64,000 nucleotides of DNA, taken from assembly GCA_963971225.1 (NCBI GenBank), contig OZ020269.1:24530963-24594962 (forward strand), given 5' to 3'. This stretch comes from Melieria omissa. Taxonomy: Eukaryota; Arthropoda; Insecta; Diptera; Ulidiidae. Of the stretch, positions 32,111-43,100 are shown piece after piece. Positions within the stretch are counted from its first letter, which is position 1. Every line of letters begins with the position of its first letter. Made by a program: the position numbers and the translations under genes. Below the pieces are notes generated by a model, which had not been told where the DNA came from, did no database searches, and worked only from the letters and a program-made list of their open reading frames with translations.

Positions 32111-32817
32111 GCCAATAATTTTACTGGTGAATTATTCAATCAGTTAGAAATAATGACTATTACCATAATTAATCATAACTCAGTTATTCAATTTCATCTT
32201 GACTTAATTTGTAAATTTAATAAATTTCATCGTGGTAAAATTCTATCATTTTATAGATTTAATCATTGCTGGTAGTCTTTACAGAGAACTGCATCGATAC
32301 ATTTCAAAAGGGTCTCCAGGTAGATACTATCTACACGGATTTCTCTAAAGCCTTTGACTGGGTCTCGCACCAGATCCTACTCAAAAAGCTGGCCAACATG
32401 GGTTTTCACTCGGTCTTTCTGGCTTGGATAAAGTCCTACTTGCGTAATCGTTGGTGTGTGGTAGTTGTCGACAATATTCCATTTCGGCCGTTTGTCGCAA
32501 CTTCCGGGGTACTTTAAGGTAGTATTTTGGGGCCTTTGGTTTTTTCTTTATTCATAAACGACATCAGCAGTTGTTTCTCGGCTTCTAGTTTTCTGCTTTG
32601 TGCTGACGACTTGAAAATTTACTCAACTGTTAGGGACACCACTGATTCTCAGGCGCTCCAAGCAGAACTTGACGCTGTCAACATGTGGTGCTCTCGCAAT
32701 CGTCTGCCGCTAAACATTAATAAATGCTTTTAACTATCATTCACTAAAAGCAACTCTGTTCTTCAGACTTCCTATAGAATTTCAAATACTTATTTGAAAT
32801 CTTTTACCGAGAATAAG

Positions 32818-33848
32818 GTTGGTTGGTTGAAGTGGCTGACTCGCAGTCCCCCTGCAAGTCACAATTAGCGCATAGACGCCGTTTTGGTACTACATGCTCA
32901 CCGAAAACTAAAACTGGTTAGTTGTATGACTAAATCCACCTTGTAGAATTTAGGTATCCGAGAAGATTCCCCAGACTAACTGTCGAGCAATCGGTCATAC
33001 AAGTGAAAAAGTGTTTCCCTAGAAACTTAAATCTTGCCCTTGCCAGAGCTGGGCACTGACAGAGGAAGTGATTTGGTGTTTCTTTCTCTTCTGAATTCCC
33101 ACAGCTCCTGCAGTGGGTATTGAAGGGGATGTTTAGCCTCTCCGCATGTGGACCTATAGTCCAGTGGCCTGTTATGATCGCCGTAAGCCTAGCGACGTCT
33201 GTGCGTGGTTTGTTAATAAGCTCGCGAGATCTCGGCTCGTTGTAGGACGGCCACATCTCTCGCGAGGTACGGCAGGAAGGCAGTGACTTCCACCTCCGAT
33301 TGGCAAGGCCGAGGTAGTGCAGATAGCAGCCCCTCTTGACGACTCCCAAAGGCGTCGGAACCGAGACACCCAGTGATACGTCAAGCGAGGCTCCCGAGCG
33401 CGCCAATTCGTCCGCTCTCTCATTTCCTTCAATGTTCCTATGGCCGGGAACCCAGATGAGGGTGATATCAGCGCAGCGATTTAGCGCGCCCAGAGCCGTC
33501 CTACACTCCTCTACCAACCTTGACTGGACCGTGGTAGAATGTAGAGCCTTTATTGCTGCCTGACTGTCAATGAATATTGCAACCTTACACCTATCAATGA
33601 TGTGTCTCTCTACCAGTCGGCAGGCCTCCCTGACCGCCAAGACCTCTGCCTGAAAGACCGTGGCATCATTGGGTAGACGTATGGCTTCATTTATCCCCAC
33701 GTGCTGTGAGTATACCCCCGCACCCACCCCGCACGCCATTTTGGATCCATCCGTAAAGATGTGTATGTCGTATTCGTTGAAAAGACTGGTTCTTTCCCAT
33801 TCGGCCCTCGTAGGGAATTTCGCCCCGAAATCCGTTTGAAAACTTAGA
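32818..33848 (-). mobile_element. 5'-truncated non-LTR element (RNase H type) inserted in another non-LTR element
   Basis: The insertion is flanked by near-identical AGAATAAG (32810-32817) and AGACTAAG (33849-33856), probable target duplications. It reads on the minus strand, begins within the RNase H domain, and ends about 110 bases after the stop with a CAAC repeat tail. It belongs to the non-LTR groups that carry RNase H (I, R1 or LOA type), unlike its host element. Confidence 0.75.
32930..33838 (-). CDS. RNase H domain and C-terminus of a non-LTR ORF2 (partial, open)
   Basis: This is an uninterrupted frame of about 300 residues, 5'-truncated, with no native start. RNase H carries all four expected acids: Asp in IFTDGSKMACGVG, Glu in VFQAEVLAV, Asp in AIFIDSQAAIKAL, and Asp in IEGNERADELAR. 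After it comes the C-terminal region with a Cys/His cluster (CRSCGNSEEKETPNHFLCQC) typical of these ORF2 ends. The intact frame suggests a fairly recent insertion, though the fragment cannot retrotranspose by itself. Confidence 0.8.
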   Translation of the reverse strand, partial: QTDFGAKFPTRAEWERTSLFNEYDIHIFTDGSKMACGVGAGVYSQHVGINEAIRLPNDATVFQAEVLAVREACRLVERHIIDRCKVAIFIDSQAAIKALHSTTVQSRLVEECRTALGALNRCADITLIWVPGHRNIEGNERADELARSGASLDVSLGVSVPTPLGVVKRGCYLHYLGLANRRWKSLPSCRTSREMWPSYNEPRSRELINKPRTDVARLTAIITGHWTIGPHAERLNIPFNTHCRSCGNSEEKETPNHFLCQCPALARARFKFLGKHFFTCMTDCSTVSLGNLLGYLNSTRWI

Positions 33849-34723
33849 AGACTAAGGACCTAGGGGTGGTTTTTGATACAAAGCTCTCCTTTTCAAGTCA
33901 TATAAATTCCACCATTGCCAAGTACTATGCCATGATAGCTTTCGTGAGACGCAATAGTTCCAAGTTCTCCAATCCCTACACCCTCAAACTACCTTACACT
34001 TGTCTGGTCTGCTCGAAGTTAGAGTATGCCTCGTTTTTTTGGAGGCCATATCACTATTGCCACGTTAATCGTTTGGAACGTATTCAGAACGTTTTCCTAA
34101 GTTTCGCTCTGACATCACTACACTTTCAGGATCCTATTCCATCTTACTTCTCGCGTTGTAAGCTCATAAATTATAAACCTTGCAGGATCGAAGATCCATC
34201 CTATCTTTGTCATTTGTTTTTGATGTTACTGCTGTTTTGAGGGTTCACTTCAACATCCCTCCTAGATATCTCCGGCACTTTGATTTGTTTAATGTTGGTT
34301 TCGTCAAAACAAATACAATTTAATAAGATCTCAAAGAACTTTTCGGTGGACTTAACTACTTCTAAAGCAATATTTTTGAACTTGTTGAACTCTGTTTTTA
34401 ATTAAGTTATCGATTGTTACATAATATTATTTTGTTACTCATTCATTATGCTGTTCTTTATTAGTCAGTAAGCAAACAATTGTTCTTTGACTGAATGAAA
34501 TGAATCTTAGTAATTAATTAGGAAATGTTATCATGACTAAATTTAGTTACCAATTCAATGCATTCATAGAGAAATTTACACTTACGACCTGAATTTAATT
34601 AATTTAATTATGAATTGTTCATTAAACAGAAAACTAAGCCACAAACTCACTCACAAAAATTTCCATGCCATCAAATCATCTAATCGTAAATAAAATCAGT
34701 TTATTCATGACCTAAGATGTTAA

Positions 34724-35335
34724 GTAAATATCTCAAAAATTTCTAAACTAAGTTACTTAGTTATTCAATAATTTGTTCCTTTTAATCATGACTAAAAGTA
34801 GTAAACAAGTCCATTTATTCATAATTGAAAAAAGACTCTATTTGGTTATGCCAATGTTTTCTAAATTAGATAATTTCGGCGTAATTAATTTATAATTTAT
34901 TTAAATTATATTAAAAATTTATTTAATTATATGATGACTAAATTTAGTAACTTAATCAATCAAGCAATCGTTTCTAAGATAGACGTGGTCATGACTCATT
35001 CGCTATTCAAATTATATAACTAAGATTATTTGTCATAATCAGTAAATTTAATTATGTAAATATCTCAGAAATTTCAAATATGAATTACTAAGTTATTCAA
35101 TAATTTGTTCCTTTTAATCATGACTAAAAGTAGTCAATAAGTACATTTATTCATAATTGAAAAAAGACTCTATGTGATTATGCCAATATTTTCTAAATTT
35201 AAAAATGTCGGGATAATTCATTTATAATTTATTTAAATTATATTTAATTATATGATGACTAAATTTAGTAACTAAATTCTAAGATAACCATGGTTATGAC
35301 TCATTCTTTATTCTCAAATTATATAACTAAGATTA
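34724..35335. repeat. Tandem duplication, period about 332 bp
   Basis: GTAAATATCTCA begins at 34724 and 35056. Both units then share TTCCTTTTAATCATGACTAA, TTTATTCATAATTGAAAAAA, and ATATGATGACTAAATTTAGT. The second unit is shorter because of small deletions. Confidence 0.85.
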
Positions 35336-35597
35336 GGTTTAATTATAATTAACTAATCAGTACATTTCATTGATTAACAACAAACTAACTAATACTAGGA
35401 ATTATATGGATAACTAACTATTATTTTTTTATTAAAACAAACATGAAGCAAATGAATGAATTTTTAAATATTTTAACTAATTAATTGACTAAATGAATGA
35501 CTACTTTTAATGTAAAATATAATTATTAGTAACCATGAGTGTGAATGCTTAGTTATAATTAACTATTTAACTAAGTAATAATTATTTTTAACTATTC

Positions 35598-35598
<1 letters not shown>

Positions 35599-35659
<61 letters not shown>

Positions 35660-35673
35660 GTAACTAACTAACT
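35599..35673. repeat. (CTAA)n tetranucleotide microsatellite
   Basis: About 18 tandem CTAA units with one interruption (TAAGTAAC), seen directly. Confidence 0.93.
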
Positions 35674-35930
35674 TTGATTATATTTACATAGTTAACTAGC
35701 AGTTTTACGTATTTTTTATTTTTATTTGCAACTTTCTTTCTATTATTTTTCACTAATTTACTTTTTCCGTTTTCCCTTTAACAGTAAAATAATTTAACAA
35801 ATAAATATTTTTGCATTCAAATATGTTTTTTATTTAATTTTTTTTTAACTTTTATCAAGTGTTTTTTAAATATTTTTTTATTTTTATAGAACATTTCTTT
35901 CTAATATTAATTAATATCTTTGTGTTTTCC

Positions 35931-36160
35931 GTTTTCTCAATAAAACAAACGCCATTTTGTTGTTTTCTTTTAATATTTAATTTGTTTCAAGATTTATTTA
36001 GTAAAATAAATCTCTCTAATATTTTTTACTAATTTTCCTCTCCTGTTTTCTCAATAAATCAAACGCCATTGTGTTGTTGTGTTTTTGTAATATTTAATTT
36101 GTTTCAAGATTTATTTAGTAAAATAATTTAATTAATAAATCATTTTATTTTACATATAAA
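35931..36160. repeat. Tandem duplication, period about 114 bp
   Basis: GTTTTCTCAATAAA plus CAAACGCCATT and TTTGTTTCAAGATTTATTTA occur at 35931 and again at about 36045; a weaker third relative may lie near 35770. Confidence 0.75.
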
Positions 36161-36290
36161 TGCGCTTAAACTTAATTCATTTAACTTATAATTAAAATTG
36201 TTTAATAAATAATTTAAAAGCAGATAACGAGCTGAAATATATTTTTAGAAAACAATTTCAGCTAAATACGCGAATCCGTAGAGTACAGAA

Positions 36291-36999
36291 CAAAGTGTAG
36301 AAACATATTTTATTTATTTCAAATATATATAAAATATCAGAGCAAGCACTAAACTTATAGCTAAAAAGAAAACTATTTTTAAATATTTATGAAACTATTT
36401 ACAATCAGTTTTAAATTTAATTAAATCAGTGCAACTAAATGCAATCAAATGCAACAAATTAAGTGCGACAACTAAAAAATTGCATTAATCAATTGCAAAT
36501 CGTTGTCATATTCGTTGTTCTTGTTGTTGTTGTTAAAATCATTGCTAAATTAATATTGTTTATGCCGTTGACTAACTAAATCAGTTAGCGATCGATTGTT
36601 ACGCATTAATCACATTTTAAAATTAACTCTAAATGATATTTTCGTGCGGTTATTCGTTTGTATTATGTTGTTGTTGTTCTTTTGCCATGAGGAAAATGCG
36701 AAAGTCGTTGCTTTGGTTATAAATGTGTGAAACGTTCGCTGGAGTTGCGGCAGTGTTTATAACCAAAGCACGAGTCCGCTGTTTCTATAACTGCAGCCGG
36801 AAGCTGCTATAAATAAAATCGGCTTACAATATTGCAACACAAAGCGACTGAAGGGCTGCCACACCAAGAATAAGGACCAAGGACACTATGGAATTTTAAT
36901 ATGGAGTCCAACAGATAAAACTACTAAACATATAAATAAATAATGATGTTGTGGTTGTTGTTGTTGCTGTTGGCATTGAATGTCAGTGCAGAATTAGAC
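36291..36999. other. Downstream flank / probable 3' UTR of flz
   Basis: This follows the flz stop codon at 37000-37002 (minus strand). A minus-strand AATAAA candidate lies near 36308-36320. A perfect 14-bp inverted repeat is listed separately. No other gene is recognised. Confidence 0.45.
36710..36769. repeat. Perfect 14-bp inverted repeat (hairpin)
   Basis: GCTTTGGTTATAAA (36710-36723) and TTTATAACCAAAGC (36756-36769) are exact reverse complements with a 32-base loop. It is close to the end of flz and could form a hairpin in either transcript, or be a paired protein-binding site. The function is unknown. Confidence 0.8.
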
Positions 37000-37163
37000 T
37001 TAGAACTGCAGAATTTGATTGATCCAGTCTCGAAATTCGGAGATGCGCGTGTACACGCCCGGCTGATTGGCCTCCGCACAGCCAATGCCCCACGAAATGA
37101 CACCGCCCAGCTGGAAGCGTTTGTCATCCTCGCGCTGCAGCACCATTGGGCCGCCAGAGTCAC
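37000..37163 (-). CDS. flz: flz exon 8: Ser active site and C-terminus
   Basis: It begins after TATTTCCAG with GDSGGPMV, which carries the catalytic Ser. It continues with [20 protein letters not shown], which lines the S1 pocket, and ends WINQILQF then TAA at 37000-37002. Confidence 0.9.
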
Positions 37164-40100
37164 CTGGAAATAGTTGTTTGATTAGTTGCTGCTGCAAAGT
37201 TGCTACAATTGCTTTACTACTCACCCTCGCACGAGTCGTAGCCGCCCTTCTTCCAGCCGGCACAGATGAAGATGTGCGGTATGTGTTCGATGAAGCCAGC
37301 GGCGCGATACATTGACTCGCAAATGGTGTTGTTGATCACCGGCACTGCGACCTCCTGCAACACGCTGGGCAGCGGTCCGTTCTCGTACAGGCGGCCCCAG
37401 CCTGTCACAAAGGCCGTTTGACCCACAAAGTCCTGATCGCTGTTCGGCACACAGACCGGAATAATGTTGGGCTGGAACACCACAGGCTCATAAAATCTAA
37501 AGAGAGAAAATATGTTCAACATCAAATCAAGTAAAAAATGCACTGACTGAGGCGTTACCTGAGCAGCGCCAAATCATATTCGAAGGTGCGCGCATCAAAC
37601 TGCGGATGCGAGGCCACAATCTGCACGCGTCGCTCCTGATAGCCGTACGGTTCCTCCTCCTCGGCCAGATCGTACTCGCCCATGCGCAGCAGCAGGTCCG
37701 ATGGTGGCACGCTGCATAAAAAAGAAGAAGGAGTCACAAACTGTGATGCCAATCGCAATAACACTGCACTCACTTTTCCACACAATGCGCCGCTGTGATG
37801 GCCCAATTCTCGTTTAGCAGCGCAGCGCCACACTTGTGCAGGTATGTCGAAGTGCGCCACTGGCGCAGCGAAATCTGCCATGGCCAGCGTCCGAATGCGG
37901 CATTCGAACCGCCCACAATGCGCGGCTCCGGGAACATGCGGCGGCCACAAACTGCAAACAGCGCAAGGAGAGAAAATTTAATTTGACTGTGGAGAAAGTT
38001 GTGTGTGCGCGCGAAATATTTATGTGAAGTAAGTTTAACGAGAAAACGAAAGGAAGTGAATGGAGGCGGTTGGCGTTTATTATTAGTGATAAATCTTATT
38101 AGGAAGAGTCCAGACAGTTTTTAAAAATTTTTATTGGCCCTTTTACTAAACGTCAATGAATAAAGAGTCAACAACTTTAAACATATGTCGTGGTCGCTGT
38201 GCGAAGTTGTCATAAAATTCTGTCCAATATTTTACGTTTTTTTGAGTTCAGCTAACTCACTGAATATTTAAACTCACTGATTGCATATTCATTGAACAAG
38301 TGGTGAAATTTTTCTTTATAAAAATATTTGTTCTGATTAAGAAGGAAATAAAATATATGTTAAATTGAAGCTGTGGCTCTGATCACAGTCCTTTTTTGTA
38401 TGAAATTTTGACAAGGATGTGACTCTATTTCTTCGCTGACCCGTTAATTTTTTCAAAAACACATAAAAACTGTGAAAAGATGTTTTTCTTTCTCTTCTCT
38501 GTTCCGTACTTGAAATTTCAGCCTTTTATTTCAAAATATTATTAAGACTTTAAACATTCTAAGAACCAACTAAGTCTTCTTATAAATACATACTAATTTT
38601 ACAAAAGATTGGATTTAAAAAAATCCAAATTATTGTGTGAAAAAAGTGAGAAAAGATTTTAAAAAAATTCAGCCTTTTAAGACTTTAAACATTACTAAGA
38701 ACCAAATAAATCTGTTTATAAACACATAAAAATTAAAAAGTCATTAAAAAAATGCAAAATACTTTATAAAAAATTTGATATTTTAAAACAATTTAACCCC
38801 TTAAGACTTCAAACCTTACTAAGAACCAAATAATCCTTCTCAAAAACACATACAAATGTGAAAAGATTGGATTTAAAAAAATTCAAACTTCTTTGTTCTG
38901 AACTTAAAAGTTCAGGATTTTATTTAAGGGGAGGGTAAGGGTTTACACTTTCGAAAAATGTTTTCGATTTTTTTGTTTTATCTTATTGTTAAACATTTCA
39001 AGAATATATTCTCAAAATTTTAAGTCGATCGGAGCAAAACTCTTTAAGTTATGGTCTATAGTTTAGTTCTATATAGCTTATTCTCTTCTATTGTTCTGGT
39101 CCCAAAACTACTTTTTCAAAGTCCGTGTTCACTGTCATTTAAAAACTACTAAACCGATTCATTTGAAACTTGGTACACATTTTCTACATATAAAATACCT
39201 CCTTCCAACGTTTAGTAACAAATTTCTTTTTTACATTAAGGTTTAAATAAATTTAATCAATCCATACTTAAAAAAAAAAATCATACAAAAGTGTTCTTTT
39301 TTACGCTGAAACCTTTACCCCCCTTAAAAATACTATTAAGACATCAGATAATTCTAAAAAACAAAAAATTCTTCTTCAAAACACAGAAAAATTGCGAAAA
39401 GATTTGCCTCAAAAAAGTGCAAACTTCTCTGTTCTGAACTTGAAAATGCAGACTTTTTTTCAAAGTACTCTTAAGACTTCAAACATTTACAAGAATCAAG
39501 TGGTTCTTCTTAAAAACACATAAAAAATGTGAAATAAATTTTAAAAAATTCAGCCTTTTAAGACTTCAAACATAAAAGGCATTCTAAGACCCCAAAAATT
39601 TTTTTAAAACACAAAAATTGTGTAAACCATTGATTGGATTTAAAAAAAAGCAAACTTCTCAGTTCTGAACTTATAAATTCATTCTTTTATATCCAGACTT
39701 CTAACTAAAAGATAAGTTTGAAGACCAAAGATAAGTTTGAATTCTGGAAATACAAAGGGTTTAGTTGTCCATAAAAAGCATGTTGCCATATGGCCACTAA
39801 ATAGCAAAAGGGTTAAGTCGAATAGGTTAAAGTGGCTAACAGGTCATGAGAAATGATTGCAAATTGCATTAAAAATGCTAATGGGTAACAAAATTTTAAA
39901 ACCAGATGAGTTCATTTTGCGTTCAAAGTATTTAATTGAGTTCTTCATGTGACTAAAGTATTTAGATCCAACACATTAAAAAAAAAAATTCTTTCTCATG
40001 GTTTTTCTTAAAGTTCAGATTATGAATGAACAAACCTGACAACGAAGACCTGATCTCGTTAATTATTTCTGAATCGCAAAACTCTTTAAGCCGCGGCCAA

Positions 40101-43100
40101 TTCGCCAGCAGCAGCACAACATTTCGTCGCTTTGCCACAATTCGTCGCTTTGCCACAATTCGTTGCACATCTCAAAGGCTGCATTGCAACTTAATATAGC
40201 AAAAACAAACAAACACTAGAACAACAACTGCATTTACAAGAAAATTACAAGAAATTTACACACAGGCCGCAGACCCAATAAACCTTGACTTTGGCCGCTG
40301 TGTCTGTCCGTCGGCCTGAGTCAGCGCCTGCGCCTGCGCCGCGTCCAAGGCCTACTTAGCGCTTTGGCATCGTGCCACACACTCCTGCAACTGGCCCGCA
40401 GGCCTCGACCCCCTGTCGCTCTACCAGTTTGGCCAGCAGTCCAACTGTCTGTCCATTTGCATGCCTGTCAGCCGCCGTGCTGTGTGCTGCGCTCGGCCGT
40501 CGTGCATCAAGATAATGGCCTGAAAACACAAATCGGTCAGTCAGTCGTTGTACGCCACGACCGGTCAGCGCGCACACATCATGTATGCTGAATAAACTTG
40601 TGGCTGGATGCTGTGACCCGAAAGGCCTCGCATGACTGACACAAAAATAAAACAAAAAAAAAAAAGAACACAAGCAAAGCCAAATACCGCAAAAAAAAAC
40701 ATTTTAAATAATAATAAATGATAATAAACAAAGATTGAACTCGAACGTTGGCGCGTTTGCGCTCTTCGCTTTAACTGTAAAGCTGACAGCGGACCGGCCG
40801 CGTGCTTTCTGGACGTTGTAGCGAATGCGGTTAATTGATTATGAAAGCGGTGAATTGCATTGGCGGATGCATTGGCCGATTGCTGGCAAACACAAATGTG
40901 TGAGCATTGCACTCAGGCGTCGAGTTGAGTGGGCACTGTGTAATTGAGTGTAAATTTGAGTGAGAGTTTGTGACTGGATGAAGTTGAAAACATAGGTTAG
41001 GTTAGGTTAGGTAGGGAAGGGTGTGTGCGGCAGGACCGCACTTCCACTCGGAGGCCACAATGGCCCATTGTGAATCCCTTCTCATGGTGTTCTGGAGCCA
41101 ACCAATAGTCTGAGTCAAGGGGAAACCAGTTCGACCTCTTAATGAAGGAGAGCAGATTTGAGATTTCGAATTTCGCTGCGCAAGACAGGTCTGTCAGGAA
41201 CCTTGATCCCAAGGTGCGGAGTCGGCGTTCCTGCAGAGCCGGGCAGTGGCACAGGAAGTGTTGTATCGTTTCTACTTCTTCTCCATCTCCACAGCTACGG
41301 CAGACATCACCGGACGAGAGGCGCCATTTGGTAAGCATAGATCTAATAGCGCAGTGTCCGGTGATGACTCCAACGAGCTGTCGAATAGAGGTACGACTCA
41401 GGGATAGTACGAATCGTGTTTTCGTCAAAGAGAGGGAGGGCCACAGTGCCCGGCAGGTGCCGCAGTTGGTCCTGGTACGCCATGACGACTCAATTTCCTT
41501 TTTGGTCAACCTGTCAATATACATGTACAGGGCAGATATCGGAGGAAACACAGAGGTATCCACTTCGGTGGCAGACAAAGCCACCCCTTTTCTTGCCAAG
41601 TTGAAAGCATAAAAGAGTTGGGAACAAATCTGTAACTCTTCACGTGGAAATCGCATGTATGAATATTTTCTCGCTCATAAATTTCAGCAGCTGTCAAGCA
41701 ATCCACTCAAACTTCAATCCTTGCCAAGCAATTTATATGCCTTACAACAGTGATTTAGCACAATGGCAACAACAAGAATTCAATCTGTGTGGCACTAAGT
41801 GACCAACAACGGAACTTCATCAACATAAATGACATGAAAAATTATGTCTAGTATTTGCACAAATAATCTGATGTTTGTGGTTATTGAAGTTATGTTTCAT
41901 TCTGACCGAAACTTATGTGACTCAGACTAAGGAAAGATCAGCTAAGACAGATTACTGGGGTTTTAAATGGACTGAACAGATAAGCGTCCGTGACTCTGAC
42001 AGGAAAGCAGAGGAAACAGCAGAGGAGACTTCTAAGAACAGAAGATATTTTCGAACTGGTCTGTCTTTCGGTGGTAGTTTTTGTTTGTTGCATAGTTTAA
42101 GTTAGGTTAGGTAAGGTAGAGGCAGCTGCCTCTGCATGAGACACACTTATGAAACTTTAATACCACAGTATTTACTACCCGTTTGAAATGTGTTCAAACA
42201 TACTGGTTTTCCAAAACTTAATAGTTTTGTATTACAGTCGATGTTTTCAGTTAAGCGAGTCCAAGTAAAAAGAAAAAACATTCAAAATTATTTCGAAATT
42301 TTCTGATATCGTTGCGATTTCAAAAGTCAACCGCTTCAACTAACTAAATCAGCTGATCCACTTATCAGTGATGTAATAATAGGGGCAAGAAATAGTAGGA
42401 CAGCATTTTAAATTTTTTTCACTTAGGCGGCGAAAAAGTGAAAAAGTATCTATATTTCCCAAAGTATTCTTTTACCTAACTAAATTTTTCAAATATGCAA
42501 AGTTTTAGTTAAACGAATTAATTTTCAGCAGAAATACCACAAAAATGAGACTTGGACTTTTATTTCAGTTAAGCGGATTTTTTAGCTGATCAACTTGCAG
42601 TTAAGCGGTTTTTACTGTAGAAATTTTGGTATTTGCAATATTTTCAAAGCTATCAAAAGACCAAAGATGTAACATCACCGTAGATTTTAGGCTTTGAATA
42701 CTCATTCACACTTCCTAGTCACTGTAGTGTATTTCAGGCTGAGGCTCAGGCATTGAAACTGCCCTAAACTAGGTCAAAGAGAACAACATCTCTGCATTTT
42801 GCATTGCGATTCTCTCAGGCAGCCAAGCGGCGTCCAGGGCCCTGGGAACTCACATACTAACATCGAAGACTGTGATAAGCTGTGGCACACCTCTTGACGA
42901 GATGGCTGAACAGTATAACATACACCTGATCTGGGTGCCAAGTCTCAGTGACATTTTGGGGAACGACAGGGCACATGAATTGGTCAGAAATGGTACAACT
43001 AAGATTCAAGAAGAGAAATTCGTAAAGTTAGGAACTCCACTAAATTCTCTTAAGCTATCGATCCGTAGAAGGTTTCTAACACGGAAAATACTGCCTGCGC

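Larger units (their letters stand above)
32270..34505 (+). pseudogene. Non-LTR reverse transcriptase remnant, split by a second non-LTR element
   Basis: Part one (32270-32817) reads VDTIYTDFSKAFD, HQILLKKLANMGFH, ILGPLVFSLFINDISS and CADDLKIYS, so the RT active site ADD is still present. A stop replaces the Gln of the GVLQGSxLGP motif near 32516. Part two (33849-34505) continues with KDLGVVFDTKLSFSSHINST, RRNSSKFSNPYTLK, SKLEYASFFWRPYH. It ends with TTTGACTGAATGAAATGAAT, the same kind of 3' end as the element at 8313-10040. No RNase H is seen, so it is jockey/CR1-type. 32818-33848 belongs to a different element. Confidence 0.8.
34506..36290. other. AT-rich repeat-rich DNA without genes
   Basis: No gene is recognised. 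Three local duplications or microsatellites inside it are listed separately. Confidence 0.6.

Noticed and set aside
36943..37173. Plus-strand frame starting with a signal-peptide-like [16 protein letters not shown]
   Set aside because: The Leu run comes from a TTG repeat in the flz 3' flank and the rest is antisense to flz exon 8. Tempting because a TATAAATA lies upstream, but there is no independent support.
40993..41012. A telomere or interstitial telomere tract
   Set aside because: Only a few TTAGG units are present and they coincide with the 3' end of a non-LTR fragment.
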